Positions 28,277 to 37,216 of a stretch of DNA of 64,000 bases are shown here, piece after piece. Below the pieces are notes generated by a model, which had not been told where the DNA came from, did no database searches, and saw nothing but the letters and a program-made list of their open reading frames with translations. How positions within the stretch are numbered: position 1 is the stretch's first letter; every line of letters begins with the position of its first letter. Source of the stretch: Hoeflea_A sp965228435. Its GTDB lineage: Bacteria > Pseudomonadota > Alphaproteobacteria > Rhizobiales > Rhizobiaceae. The stretch lies in the NCBI GenBank assembly GCA_965228435.1, contig OZ245818.1:2790001-2854000 (forward strand), given 5' to 3'. Position numbers and translations under genes: made by a program.

Positions 28277-29731
28277 ATGATGACTGGAAAAGACACCCCT
28301 CTCATGAAGAGGTTCCTGAAGGATAGAAGCGGCAATTTTGCCATAGCCTTCGGGTTCTGTACGGTCGCCATCTTTCTGGCGATCGGGCTGGCCGTCGACT
28401 TTTCCAGGTCGATGGGCGAAAAGACTCGGATCAACAATGCGCTGGACGCGGCGTCCCTGGCCACGGCTCGGGCGCTCTCCATTGGTGAAATCAGCGAAAC
28501 CGGAAATGCCGCGGAGAACTACTTCAAGGCCGTATTCGCTGCCAATATGGGCATTGATAGCCTTGCCGGCAGTGACTACACCATCAAGAATTTCAACATC
28601 GATCCGGTCGACCAGTCCGTCACAGCAGTGGCCGAATACGACCAGGAACTGACTTTCACGCGTGTTGGAACCAACCAGAACACGAGAACTGTCGCCAGCA
28701 AGTCGGCCGCGGTTTACGGCATAGGCGACATCGAGGTCGCCATGGTGCTCGACGTTACGGGGTCGATGTCAGGCTCCAAAATCGAGGCGCTGAAGGATGC
28801 CGCCAAACTGGGCGTGAAGGAGCTTTTGGCGCCGAATACGGCCGATGACACCTATGTGCGCATCAGCCTTGTTCCCTATAGCGACTCCATCAATGCCGGT
28901 CCGCTGTCGAAATATGTCTACCCGGACTACAACCAGGCCAAAAGCAACGCGCCGGTTTACGACTCCAGCTACAAGGCCGGATACAATGTGGAACCCTTCC
29001 TGGAAAGCTACGGCGCCGACTGCACGCTGAAGAGCAACGGAAATTTCAAGTGCACCGACATCCCGAATGACTTCGTCGTCAAGTCGAACGGCAAGCCGCA
29101 GGACAAGTGTGCCACCGATCGCAAGGCGCCGTTCAGCGGACCGTCTTACCAGTACACCGATGCCAACCCGTCACAGGGCATGATCAGCCGCGACTCGCGG
29201 CTGCCGAAGAACGGTTGCACCAGTTCCAAGCTGATCACGCTGACGGACAAGAAGTCGAAACTGAACAGTTCCATCAACGGCCTTTCCACCGGCGGCTGCA
29301 CGGCCGGTCATATCGGCCTGCAGTGGGCCTGGTACACGATTTCGCACAATTGGGCCGACTACCATTCCAAGGACTCCAAGCCCGACGACTTCGCCACCAA
29401 CGACAAGTTGGCGAAATACATCATCCTGATGACGGACGGCGCGTTCAACACCGCCTATGCAGGATCCAACGATGACGATGTCGAGTGCAGCGAAGGAACA
29501 CTGTCGGTGGCCCATACCGCGCAGTTGTGCACCAATATCAAAGCGTCCGGCATCAAGATCTTCACCATTGGGTTTGCGACCTCAAACTCCGCCGATGCCA
29601 TGCTCCAGGCCTGTGCCTCTCCGGATGAGGGAACGCTGACCTATGCCTACGAGCCCAACACGGCAGCGGAGCTCGAAGACACCTATTCGCACATTGCCAA
29701 CCTGATCCAGTCGCTGCGCCTGACCCAGTAG
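28277..29731 (+). CDS. TadG-like pilus assembly protein with von Willebrand A domain, copy 2
   Basis: 484 residues from an ATG preceded by GGGAAG; a start 15 bases earlier (28262) is possible. It aligns along its whole length with copy 1: RFLKDRSGNFAIAFGF, RINNALDAASLATARALSIG, AENYFKAVFAANMG and the MIDAS motif DVTGSMS at the same residue number (D159). It lacks the mid-domain block of copy 1 but keeps the cysteines around CATDRKAP. The region before it (27993-28276) is AT-richer and carries the terminator of copy 1 and its own promoter. Same inferred role in surface pili. Confidence 0.87.
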   Translation: MMTGKDTPLMKRFLKDRSGNFAIAFGFCTVAIFLAIGLAVDFSRSMGEKTRINNALDAASLATARALSIGEISETGNAAENYFKAVFAANMGIDSLAGSDYTIKNFNIDPVDQSVTAVAEYDQELTFTRVGTNQNTRTVASKSAAVYGIGDIEVAMVLDVTGSMSGSKIEALKDAAKLGVKELLAPNTADDTYVRISLVPYSDSINAGPLSKYVYPDYNQAKSNAPVYDSSYKAGYNVEPFLESYGADCTLKSNGNFKCTDIPNDFVVKSNGKPQDKCATDRKAPFSGPSYQYTDANPSQGMISRDSRLPKNGCTSSKLITLTDKKSKLNSSINGLSTGGCTAGHIGLQWAWYTISHNWADYHSKDSKPDDFATNDKLAKYIILMTDGAFNTAYAGSNDDDVECSEGTLSVAHTAQLCTNIKASGIKIFTIGFATSNSADAMLQACASPDEGTLTYAYEPNTAAELEDTYSHIANLIQSLRLTQ

Positions 29732-29756
29732 CCCAGGGACACAGGATGGAATGCCT

Positions 29757-29792
29757 GGCCGGTCGGGATCAGTCCCGGCCGGCCTATTCTTT
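29757..29792. terminator. Bidirectional terminator between vWA copy 2 and the CFA-type gene
   Basis: A 12-bp stem, GGCCGGTCGGGA (29757-29768) pairing with TCCCGGCCGGCC (29773-29784) with one G-T pair and a TCAG loop, is followed by TATTCTTT on the plus strand. It lies between convergent genes and touches the stop codon of the minus-strand gene. Confidence 0.75.
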
Positions 29793-31055
29793 GGTTTGAT
29801 AGAGGTCGGCACGGGTCGGCGGCAGGCCGCTCGGCCCGCGCACCCGTTTGCTTGCCAGCGTCTGGTTGATCTGCACCGTGCCGCGCTCGAAAGCGAGCGC
29901 GCAGCCGGTCAGATAAAGCAGCCAGAGCCGTGCCTTCGGGGCGCCGACTTCGGCGATCGCCTCGTCGAAACGAGCGTTGAGACGCTCCGCCCACAGACGG
30001 CAGGTACGGCCATAATGCTCCCGCAGGTTCTCGACGTCATGCACTTCGAAACCATGGCCTTCGAGGTTCTCGATGCTCATGCCGAGATGGTCGAGCTCAC
30101 CACCCGGAAAGATGTATTTGACCAGCGCCTTGTGTTCGGCACTCTTGCGTCGAAATCCCTTTTTCGTCCGCTTGGCGCGCCGCGAAATCGCGTGGTGCAT
30201 GTAAAGGCCACCCGGCTTCAGCAGCCGATTGACCGTGGAGAAATAGGTGTCGTAGTTGGCGCTGCCGACGGCCTCGAACATGCCGATCGACGAGATCTTG
30301 TCGAACTGTCCGTCGAGATCCTCGTAGGACTTGATCTCTATCGTGATCCGGTCTTCCAGGCCTTCGGCGCGAATGCGCTCCCGAGCAAGCGCGGTCTGTT
30401 CTTCCGACAGCGACACACCGTGGCCGGTCACACCGTAATGCTTGGCCGCGTAAATCAGCATTGCGCCCCATCCGCAGCCGATGTCGAGCAGGTGCTCGCC
30501 GGGCTGCAGCCGCAACTTGCGGCAGATATGGTCGAGCTTGTCTGCCTGTGCCTGGTCGATGCCGTTGGACCAGTCGGTGAAATAACCGCAGGTGTAGACC
30601 ATGCGCTCGTCGAGAAACAGCGCATAGAATTCGTTCGAGATATCGTAGTGGTGCTGGATCGCTTCCTTGCCGGAGCCGGATACGAAAGGATTGTCGCCGG
30701 CAAGACCGGATTCGGCAGAACCACGGCCGAGCAGGATCGAGGGCAGGTCCTTGGCAAGCTGCCATTTGGGCAGTTCTTTCAGCCGGTGCTTGAGTTTCTG
30801 GCGGGTACCCAATTCGGCGAGATCGAACAGAGTGCCGTTTTCGACATCGATCTGGCCGGTGACCCACGTCTCGATAAGCGAGTCGATGTTGGGTCGCATT
30901 GCCATACGCCGCAGCAAGAGAGGGTCGTTGATCGCCAGCACCGGTCCGTCGGTCGGTCCGATATGCTCGCCGTTCCACAGCCTGACGCCGAATTGCGGCT
31001 CCAGGACCTCAACGACGGTTCGGATCATCCTGGCAGGTTTGTCCGCCGAGCCCAT
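29784..31055 (-). CDS. Cyclopropane-fatty-acyl-phospholipid synthase family methyltransferase
   Basis: 423 residues from the ATG at 31055, which has GGAG close upstream; a GTG at 31070 is less likely. The SAM site is seen in LLDIGCGWGAMLIYAAKHYG and GVSLSEEQ, and HHYDISNEFYALFLDERMVY and FKISSIGMFEAVG-like segments match CFA synthases, which add a methylene from SAM to unsaturated acyl chains of membrane phospholipids. Two or more such paralogs are usual in this order, so this could be a relative acting on another lipid. Confidence 0.88.
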   Translation of the reverse strand: MGSADKPARMIRTVVEVLEPQFGVRLWNGEHIGPTDGPVLAINDPLLLRRMAMRPNIDSLIETWVTGQIDVENGTLFDLAELGTRQKLKHRLKELPKWQLAKDLPSILLGRGSAESGLAGDNPFVSGSGKEAIQHHYDISNEFYALFLDERMVYTCGYFTDWSNGIDQAQADKLDHICRKLRLQPGEHLLDIGCGWGAMLIYAAKHYGVTGHGVSLSEEQTALARERIRAEGLEDRITIEIKSYEDLDGQFDKISSIGMFEAVGSANYDTYFSTVNRLLKPGGLYMHHAISRRAKRTKKGFRRKSAEHKALVKYIFPGGELDHLGMSIENLEGHGFEVHDVENLREHYGRTCRLWAERLNARFDEAIAEVGAPKARLWLLYLTGCALAFERGTVQINQTLASKRVRGPSGLPPTRADLYQTKE

Positions 31056-31126
31056 GACATCTCCATTCACGTTTCGTGCCCGCCGGCGTTTCAGAAGACC
31101 CGCATATACGGATAATCATTGGCAAC

Positions 31127-31150
31127 GAAAAGGGGCCGCATGGCGGCCCC
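31127..31150 (-). terminator. Rho-independent terminator of acs
   Basis: On the minus strand GGGGCCGC and GCGGCCCC (plus 31132-31139 and 31143-31150) form a perfect 8-bp stem around a three-base loop, followed by TTTT (plus 31128-31131). It lies 26 bases after the acs stop. Confidence 0.92.
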
Positions 31151-31175
31151 CACACAGAGCAATGATAACGCGAGC

Positions 31176-33125
31176 CTACTTCTTGTTCTGGCGGTTCTTG
31201 ATGAGGTCATCTACGACCGCCGGTTCCGCCAGCGTTGATGTGTCGCCCAGCTTGTCGAAATCGTCTTCGGCGATCTTGCGCAGGATGCGGCGCATGATCT
31301 TGCCGGAGCGGGTTTTCGGAAGGCCGGGCGCGAACTGGATCTTGTCGGGCGAGGCAATGGGTCCGATCTCCTGGCGCACGTGTTTGACCAGCTCGGTGCG
31401 TAACTTGTCGTTTGCCTTCTCGCCGGCCATCAGTGTGACGTAGCAGTAGATGCCCTGTCCCTTGATGTCGTGCGGATAGCCGACAACGGCGGCTTCCGAA
31501 ACCTTGTCGTGGGCCACCAGGGCGCTCTCCACCTCGGCCGTGCCCATGCGGTGACCGGACACATTGATGACGTCGTCTACGCGGCCGGTAATCCAGTAGT
31601 AGCCGTCCTCGTCGCGACGGCAGCCGTCACCGGTGAAGTACTTGCCCTTGTAGGTGGAGAAATAGGTCTGAACGAAGCGCTCGTGGTCGCCATAGACGGT
31701 GCGCATCTGGCCGGGCCAGGAATCGATGATGCACAGATTGCCGTCTGTTGCTCCGTCGAGAACGTTGCCCTCGCCATCGACCAGCTGTGGCTGGACGCCG
31801 AAGAAAGGTCGGGTTGCCGAGCCGGCCTTGAGGTTGGTGGCGCCCGGTAGCGGCGTGATCATGATGCCGCCGGTTTCCGTCTGCCACCAGGTGTCGACGA
31901 CAGGGCATTTCCGGTTGCCGACGACGTTGTAATACCACTCCCAGGCCTCCGGGTTGATCGGTTCGCCGACGGTGCCGAGCGTGCGCAGCGATTTGCGCGA
32001 CGAGCGCGTCACGAAATCATCGCCGGCACCCATCAAGGCGCGGATCGCGGTCGGCGCGGTGTAGAAGATGTTGACCTGGTGCTTGTCGACCACGTCCCAG
32101 AAACGGCCGGCATCAGGGTAGTTGGGCACGCCCTCGAACATCAGCGTCGTGGCGCCGTTGGCGAGCGGTCCGTAGACGATATAGGAGTGACCGGTGACCC
32201 AGCCGACATCGGCCGTGCACCAGTAGATGTCTCCCGGATGATAGTCGAAGACATATTCATGGGTCATCGAGGCGTAGACCAGATAACCGCCAGTGGTGTG
32301 CAGCACGCCCTTCGGCTTGCCGGTCGAACCAGAGGTGTAGAGGATGAACAGCGGATCTTCAGCCTTCATCCTGGCCGGCGCGCATTCCGGTTTCGCCGCC
32401 GCGGTCGCCTGGTGATACCAGACGTCACGGCCCTCGACCCAGCCGATCTCCCCGCCGGTGCGGCGCACGACCAGAACGTTGCGAACCTTGACGCGTTTCT
32501 TCTTGGCGATCTCGATCGCCTTGTCGGTGTTTTCCTTGAGCGGGATGGTCCGGCCGCCGCGCAGGCCCTCGTCCGCGGTGATGACGAAATCGGAATCACA
32601 GTCGATGATGCGGCCTGCCAATGCGTCTGGCGAGAAGCCGCCGAAGACGATCGAGTGGATGGCGCCGATGCGGGTGCAGGCGAGCATGGCATAGGCCGCC
32701 TCGACGATCATCGGCATATAGATCGTGACCCGGTCGCCTTTCTTGACGCCGAGCTTCTTCATCGCGTTGGCGAGCCGGCAGACCTTTTCGTAGAGTTCGT
32801 TGTAGGTGACCTTCTTGTCGTCGTAGGGATTGTCGCCTTCCCAGATGATCGCCGTCTGGCTGCCGCGCTTTTTCAGATGCCGGTCGATGCAATTGTAGGA
32901 AACGTTGGTGACGCCGTCCTCGAACCACTTGATCGAGACCTTGCCGTCGAAGGAGGTGTTCTTGACCTTGGTATAGGGTTTGAACCAGTCGATCCGCTTG
33001 CCGTGCTTTTTCCAGAATTTCACTGGACTGCGGGTGCTTTCCCGATACCAGTCGAGATAGGTATCGTTGTCGATCAGGGCGCGCTCGCTGGCGGCCTTGA
33101 GCACCTTGTGGGTTTTCACGGTCAT
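31176..33125 (-). CDS. acs: Acetyl-CoA synthetase
   Basis: 649 residues, normal for Acs. Adenylation motifs are LFILYTSGSTGKPKGVLHTT, WWQTETGG, YFTGDGCRRDEDGYYWITGR and GRVDDVINVSGHRMG. The lysine that is acetylated for control lies in PKTRSGKIMRRILRKI. It activates acetate to acetyl-CoA through acetyl-AMP. A GGAGG site precedes ATG. A terminator follows, so it is monocistronic; it diverges from trcR. Confidence 0.97.
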   Translation of the reverse strand: MTVKTHKVLKAASERALIDNDTYLDWYRESTRSPVKFWKKHGKRIDWFKPYTKVKNTSFDGKVSIKWFEDGVTNVSYNCIDRHLKKRGSQTAIIWEGDNPYDDKKVTYNELYEKVCRLANAMKKLGVKKGDRVTIYMPMIVEAAYAMLACTRIGAIHSIVFGGFSPDALAGRIIDCDSDFVITADEGLRGGRTIPLKENTDKAIEIAKKKRVKVRNVLVVRRTGGEIGWVEGRDVWYHQATAAAKPECAPARMKAEDPLFILYTSGSTGKPKGVLHTTGGYLVYASMTHEYVFDYHPGDIYWCTADVGWVTGHSYIVYGPLANGATTLMFEGVPNYPDAGRFWDVVDKHQVNIFYTAPTAIRALMGAGDDFVTRSSRKSLRTLGTVGEPINPEAWEWYYNVVGNRKCPVVDTWWQTETGGIMITPLPGATNLKAGSATRPFFGVQPQLVDGEGNVLDGATDGNLCIIDSWPGQMRTVYGDHERFVQTYFSTYKGKYFTGDGCRRDEDGYYWITGRVDDVINVSGHRMGTAEVESALVAHDKVSEAAVVGYPHDIKGQGIYCYVTLMAGEKANDKLRTELVKHVRQEIGPIASPDKIQFAPGLPKTRSGKIMRRILRKIAEDDFDKLGDTSTLAEPAVVDDLIKNRQNKK

Positions 33126-33441
33126 GCATTCCTCCTTCGCTGGCTGCCCGACGCGGTGGCTTATATCCGGTCGGTCCCCTCCGGTCCAAACTGCGCCATT
33201 AATAGCGGCTTTTTTGCTCCGGGCAATTAGACCTTGGGTCTGAATGGGCCCGGGTCGATCATAAGCGCATGCTGGAACGAATTCTTGATCGAACGCAATC
33301 GGGAATGGCCGGATTTCATCCCGTTCGATTTCGTTGCATTTGTTTGGTAACGGCGCTATATGCTGTGCGCAATTCCCGGAAATAAGTGGTTGATACCCAC
33401 GGCCCGCGCTCCGGAGCGGGCGGACAGGAGACCTTTATCCA
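33126..33441. other. Divergent promoter region between acs and trcR
   Basis: 316 bases without a gene. Both promoters must lie here. A GC-rich inverted repeat (GCTCCGGAGC with flanking GCCC/GGGC, about 33401-33421) lies just before the trcR ribosome site AGGAG. I recognise no known operator. Confidence 0.4.
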
Positions 33442-34158
33442 ATGGCCACGACACTTCTTATGCCGAAAGCCACCGCCGTCTGGCTGGTCGACAACACGGC
33501 GCTCAGCTTCGAACAGATCGCCCAGTTCTGCAAACTGCACACACTGGAGGTCAAGGCCATCGCCGATGGCGAGTCTGCGCAAGGCATCAAGGGCCTCGAT
33601 CCGATCCAGACCGGCCAGCTGACGCGCGACGAGATTGCCAAGGGCGAGGGCGACCCGAGCCATAAGCTGAAACTGTCGAACCCCAAGGTTCATGTGCCCG
33701 AGCTGAAGCGCAAAGGCCCGCGCTATACGCCGGTGTCGAAACGCCAGGACCGGCCGAACGCCATCCTGTGGCTGGTGCGCAACCATCCGGAACTGCGCGA
33801 CGCTCAGATCTCGCGGCTGGTCGGCACGACCAAGTCGACCATCGAACAGATCCGCGATCGCACCCACTGGAACTCCGCCAACCTGACACCGCTCGATCCG
33901 GTGACGCTGGGCCTGTGCACCCAGATCGACCTCGACATCGAAGTCGAAAAGGCCGCCAAGGATCGCCCATCCGAAGTTCTGCAACGCGAAGACGAGACCC
34001 TGCTGCCGGCCAAGGAGACCGAAGGTTTCTCGCTCGACATGACCCCGCCACCAGCACCCAAGAAGGAAGAAGACGAAATCGACGCCGACGCCGTCTTCGC
34101 CAAGCTGAAGTCGCTGAAGGCGGAAAACGAGGACGAGCCGGGCGAACCGCAGCCTTAG
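33442..34158 (+). CDS. trcR: Cell-cycle transcriptional regulator TrcR (DUF1013)
   Basis: 238 residues. The N-terminus MATTLLMPKATAVWLVDNTA and the HTH-like stretches SFEQIAQFCKLHTLEVKAIA and DAQISRLVGTTKSTIEQIRD are typical of the alphaproteobacterial DUF1013 family, called TrcR. These proteins are described as RNA-polymerase-associated regulators tied to the cell cycle. The C-terminal ~60 residues are acidic and low in complexity. AGGAG lies upstream. No operon partner is seen. Confidence 0.92.
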   Translation: MATTLLMPKATAVWLVDNTALSFEQIAQFCKLHTLEVKAIADGESAQGIKGLDPIQTGQLTRDEIAKGEGDPSHKLKLSNPKVHVPELKRKGPRYTPVSKRQDRPNAILWLVRNHPELRDAQISRLVGTTKSTIEQIRDRTHWNSANLTPLDPVTLGLCTQIDLDIEVEKAAKDRPSEVLQREDETLLPAKETEGFSLDMTPPPAPKKEEDEIDADAVFAKLKSLKAENEDEPGEPQP

Positions 34159-34229
34159 AGGCGATTGGGTCTCGAGTCAGCACTGTTGGTTCCTGCAGTC
34201 GAGGTCGTAGCCGTTGTATCGAGTCTTAC

Positions 34230-34524
34230 TCAATCTTGGAGGTTCATGACCTTCTTCGGCCGATCCTGTCGGCCGTGAAATACGGCAACTACTTCCACAA
34301 CCTCGAGCACTTGGTAGACCACTATAGGGGTATTTCGTGATCACCAGTTCGCGTGTGCCTTCAATATCTCCCTTTCGTGCGGAATAGGGAAATGTCCCGA
34401 GACGCTCCACGGATTTCTGTATTGTCGAGATAACGTGTTCAGCCGCAGCAGGGTTTTCGGAAGCAATATGAGCACCGATGAGATCGAGGTCGTTCAGTGC
34501 CGACCGTCGATAGACGATTCTCAT
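34230..34524 (-). pseudogene. ParE/RelE-type toxin, frameshifted
   Basis: The first 67 residues (MRIVYRRSALNDLDLIGAHI to TKYPY) are a clear ParE-like toxin. The uninterrupted frame then runs on to 34177 with a proline/serine/glycine-rich tail unlike any toxin. One base out at position 34323, the other frame reads VVYQVLEVVEVVAVFHGRQD and ends at 34230, exactly the conserved ParE C-terminus. The repaired protein would be about 97 residues, the normal size. So the gene carries a one-base insertion (or two-base loss). Pseudogene, assembly error or phase-variable state cannot be told apart here. Its start overlaps the antitoxin stop. Confidence 0.82.
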
Positions 34525-34751
34525 TTTTGAATGTAGCGATTGAAAACGGCCTCTACTTCTTCGTCGGAGGCCATTTCGGGATCCGGTTCGGCTAGCCGCC
34601 GGCGTACCTCTTCGCGTTGTTCTTCAGACAGACGCAAATGCCTGTAACCACGCACTGTCTCCATGAGCTCATGCGCGATGGCTTCCTGTGCTTCCTCAGG
34701 TAGTTTCCTGACAGCTTCAACAGCCGTGTCGAGATTTGTTGGTTTGGTCAT
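34521..34751 (-). CDS. ParD-like antitoxin of the type II toxin-antitoxin pair
   Basis: 76 residues, acidic, helical: LDTAVEAVRKLPEEAQEAIA, then LSEEQREEVRRRLAEPDPEM. This is the common antitoxin type accompanying RelE/ParE toxins, in which the antitoxin binds and blocks the toxin and represses the operon. It precedes the toxin with a 4-base overlap. No ribosome site is evident, but a promoter lies so close that the message may be leaderless. Confidence 0.8.
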   Translation of the reverse strand: MTKPTNLDTAVEAVRKLPEEAQEAIAHELMETVRGYRHLRLSEEQREEVRRRLAEPDPEMASDEEVEAVFNRYIQK

Positions 34752-34757
34752 GGGTCG

Positions 34758-34785
34758 ATTGTACCAGAGGTCGTTTGCTCCGCAA
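34758..34785 (-). promoter_or_regulatory. Promoter of the ParDE-like module
   Basis: On the minus strand TTGCGG (plus 34780-34785) and TACAAT (plus 34758-34763) are spaced 16 bases apart. The -10 ends only six bases before the antitoxin ATG, so transcription would begin at or next to the start codon. Confidence 0.5.
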
Positions 34786-34841
34786 GCGAGCCCCTTTCCG
34801 ATGGCGCTTGACTCCTGCCAGGGTTTTTGGAATCAATATGA

Positions 34842-34856
34842 GAACAAAACAGGAAC
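34842..34856. promoter_or_regulatory. Alphaproteobacterial LexA (SOS) box
   Basis: GAAC-AAAACAG-GAAC is an exact GAAC-N7-GAAC, the reverse complement of the GTTC-N7-GTTC LexA operator of alphaproteobacteria. It lies 13 bases before the imuA start, where LexA would block transcription until DNA damage. Confidence 0.9.
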
Positions 34857-34869
34857 AAGTGGACCCATC

Positions 34870-35715
34870 ATGCAGGGCAATCGGGCGCGGCAGGATCTGC
34901 AGGCGTTGCAGGATGCCGTCGCGCGTATCGACAGACGACACGCCGCCTTTGCACCGTCCGCCAGCCTTCAGGGCGACGGCGACGGGCTGTTGCGGTTCGG
35001 CATCGCGGCGATGGATGACGTCTTCGACGACGGCTTTCCGCTGCATGCCCTGCACGAGGTGCGCTGCGGCTTGACCCGCGACATCGGCGCCGCCAGCGGC
35101 TTTCTCGCCGGCTTGCTGACGGCCGCCGCGACGCGCCGGCCGGGACGCATTGCCTGGATCCGGGATCCGGCCTGCACGCTCGATGGCGGGCAGCTCTTTC
35201 CGGCCGGGCTGGCGATGTTCGGGCTCGACCCGGCGCGGCTTCTGATGGTGCAGCCGGCGGACCTGAAGACGGCGCTTTGGGCGGGCGACGAGGCGGCCAA
35301 GTGCAAGGACCTTTCGGCTGTGGTCCTGCAGGTCAAAGGCAATCCGGCGCGCTTCGACATGACGGCGACCCGCCGGCTGATGTTGAAGGCCCAGGGCAAC
35401 GGCCTGTTCGTCGGCATCCTGCGCCAGGGGGGCGAGGAAGAGGCGAACGGCGTGGCGACCCGCTGGCAGGTGCAAGCCCGGCCGTCGGCGCCCGATCCCG
35501 ATCTTGAAACCGGCATAGGACCGCTGCGGCTCGGTCTTGTGCTTGAACGAAACCGCAATGGACGGACGGGGCATTGGACCATTGCATGGAACCAGCAAGG
35601 ACAACAGTTCGAGCATGTCCCAGAGGATCATGTCGATCGCCCTGCCGCATCTGCCGACCGACCGGATGGCACGCCGCAAATGGGGCAGGTCATGGCGTTC
35701 AAACGGGCGTCCTGA
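34870..35715 (+). CDS. imuA: ImuA, RecA-like partner of the mutagenesis cassette
   Basis: 281 residues from the ATG at 34870, just after the SOS box; frames opening earlier would run through the operator. LRFGIAAMDDVFDDGFPLHA, LHEVRCG, and the core GRIAWIRDPACTLDGGQLFP and GLDPARLLMV match ImuA (SulA/RecA-like). It has no strict Walker A, as in other ImuA proteins. It acts with ImuB and DnaE2 in error-prone translesion synthesis. The 3' end overlaps imuB by about 100 bases. Confidence 0.9.
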   Translation: MQGNRARQDLQALQDAVARIDRRHAAFAPSASLQGDGDGLLRFGIAAMDDVFDDGFPLHALHEVRCGLTRDIGAASGFLAGLLTAAATRRPGRIAWIRDPACTLDGGQLFPAGLAMFGLDPARLLMVQPADLKTALWAGDEAAKCKDLSAVVLQVKGNPARFDMTATRRLMLKAQGNGLFVGILRQGGEEEANGVATRWQVQARPSAPDPDLETGIGPLRLGLVLERNRNGRTGHWTIAWNQQGQQFEHVPEDHVDRPAASADRPDGTPQMGQVMAFKRAS

Positions 35716-37216
35716 ATCACCGCCGCTGGCCGCCATGGCCAGGATCAAGAATGCCATGCGGCTCGTTGCCATCGACGGCACCGGCTTTCAGGCAGGCCTA
35801 CGGGTCGGCCAGACGCTGAGCGACGCGCGGGCGTTGATACCCGATCTCGACAGTTTCGACCACGACCCGGTAGCCGATGCGGCCCTGGCCGAGGCGATCG
35901 CCGGCTGGTGCGACCGCTACACGCCGCTGGTGGCGCTGGAACAGCCGGTCGACGAGATTGCCGGCGCCTGTGCCGGCCTGTTTCTCGACATTTCCGGCTG
36001 CGCCCATCTGTTCGGCGGCGAACAGGCCATGCTCGATGATGTCGTCGGCCGGCTCAGGTCAGGTGGCTTTCTCGCCTCGGCGGCGATCGCCGACACGCCA
36101 GGTGCCGCCTGGGCCTTCGCCCGCTACGGTGACCACCGGGTGGTGGCGCCGGGTGAACACAAGGCAGCGCTGCTCGACCTGCCGCTTGCCGGCCTGCGCC
36201 TTGAAAACGACCTGCTCGACATGCTGCGCAAGCTCGGCCTGCGCACCGTCGGCTGCATTGCCAGCCTGCCGCGGGCGCCGTTGGCGGCGCGTTTCGGCAG
36301 CACGCTGCTGCGCCGTCTCGACCAGGCGCTGGGGCGCGAGGACGAGGCGATCTCGCCGCGCCTGCCGGTGCCTGAACTCACCGCCGAGCGGGTCTTTGCC
36401 GAACCGATTGTCCTGGCCGACGATATCGAGCGCACGGCAACCCAGCTTGCCGCCAACCTGCGCAAGGGCCTCGACGAGCGGCAGCTCGGCGCCCGCGAGC
36501 TGGAGCTCAAGCTGTTTCGCGTCGATGGCCATGTGGTGTCGATCCGCGTGCGCTCGGCCAGCCCCGTCTATACGGCGCCGCGCATCACCATGTTGTTTCG
36601 CGAACGCATTGCCGGTTTCCACGAGGATCTCGATGCAGGGTTCGGCTTCGACCTGATCCGGCTCAACATTCTGGAGAGCGAGGACCGGCCGGCCGAGCAG
36701 GCGGATTTTACCGCCAAGAGCGGTGGCGGTGAAGCCTATGGCAGCCTGGTCGACAAGCTCGGCGCGCGGCTCGGCACCGACCGGGTGCAGCATTTCGTTG
36801 CCGCCGACACCCATATTCCCGAGCGCAGTTTCGGGCTGCTGCCGGAGGCCGCCGCCGGTGCCCGACCGGAGCCGGATCTGTTGTGGCAGGCGGATAACGA
36901 GAGGCCCGGCGGCCCGGTGGTGCTCACCCGCCCGCTGTTGCTGTTCGAACGGCCGGAACGGGTCGAGGCGGTCGCCGAGGTGCCGGACGGGCCGCCGATC
37001 CGCTTCCGTTGGCGTCGGGCGCTCTACTGCATCGCCCGCTCGGAAGGGCCCGAACGCATTGCCTGCGAATGGTGGCGCGACGGCCGCGGCGGCCTGAGCC
37101 GCGACTATTTCCGCGTCGAGGACGACCAGGGATACCGCTTCTGGATCTTCCGCCAAGGGCTGTTCGAGCGTGAGACCCGTCATCCGTCCTGGTTCATGCA
37201 CGGGATGTTCGCATGA
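35615..37216 (+). CDS. imuB: ImuB, catalytically inactive Y-family polymerase-like protein
   Basis: 533 residues from the ATG at 35615; 35630, with AGAGG just upstream, is an equal candidate. It has the Y-family layout (LPHLPTDRMARRKWG, VGQTLSDARALIPDLD, FLDISGCAHLFGG) but the catalytic acidic residues of true polymerases are not seen at the expected places, as is usual for ImuB. ImuB links the beta clamp with ImuA and DnaE2. It is embedded in the LexA-controlled cassette and its stop overlaps dnaE2 (ATGA). Confidence 0.93.
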   Translation: MSQRIMSIALPHLPTDRMARRKWGRSWRSNGRPESPPLAAMARIKNAMRLVAIDGTGFQAGLRVGQTLSDARALIPDLDSFDHDPVADAALAEAIAGWCDRYTPLVALEQPVDEIAGACAGLFLDISGCAHLFGGEQAMLDDVVGRLRSGGFLASAAIADTPGAAWAFARYGDHRVVAPGEHKAALLDLPLAGLRLENDLLDMLRKLGLRTVGCIASLPRAPLAARFGSTLLRRLDQALGREDEAISPRLPVPELTAERVFAEPIVLADDIERTATQLAANLRKGLDERQLGARELELKLFRVDGHVVSIRVRSASPVYTAPRITMLFRERIAGFHEDLDAGFGFDLIRLNILESEDRPAEQADFTAKSGGGEAYGSLVDKLGARLGTDRVQHFVAADTHIPERSFGLLPEAAAGARPEPDLLWQADNERPGGPVVLTRPLLLFERPERVEAVAEVPDGPPIRFRWRRALYCIARSEGPERIACEWWRDGRGGLSRDYFRVEDDQGYRFWIFRQGLFERETRHPSWFMHGMFA

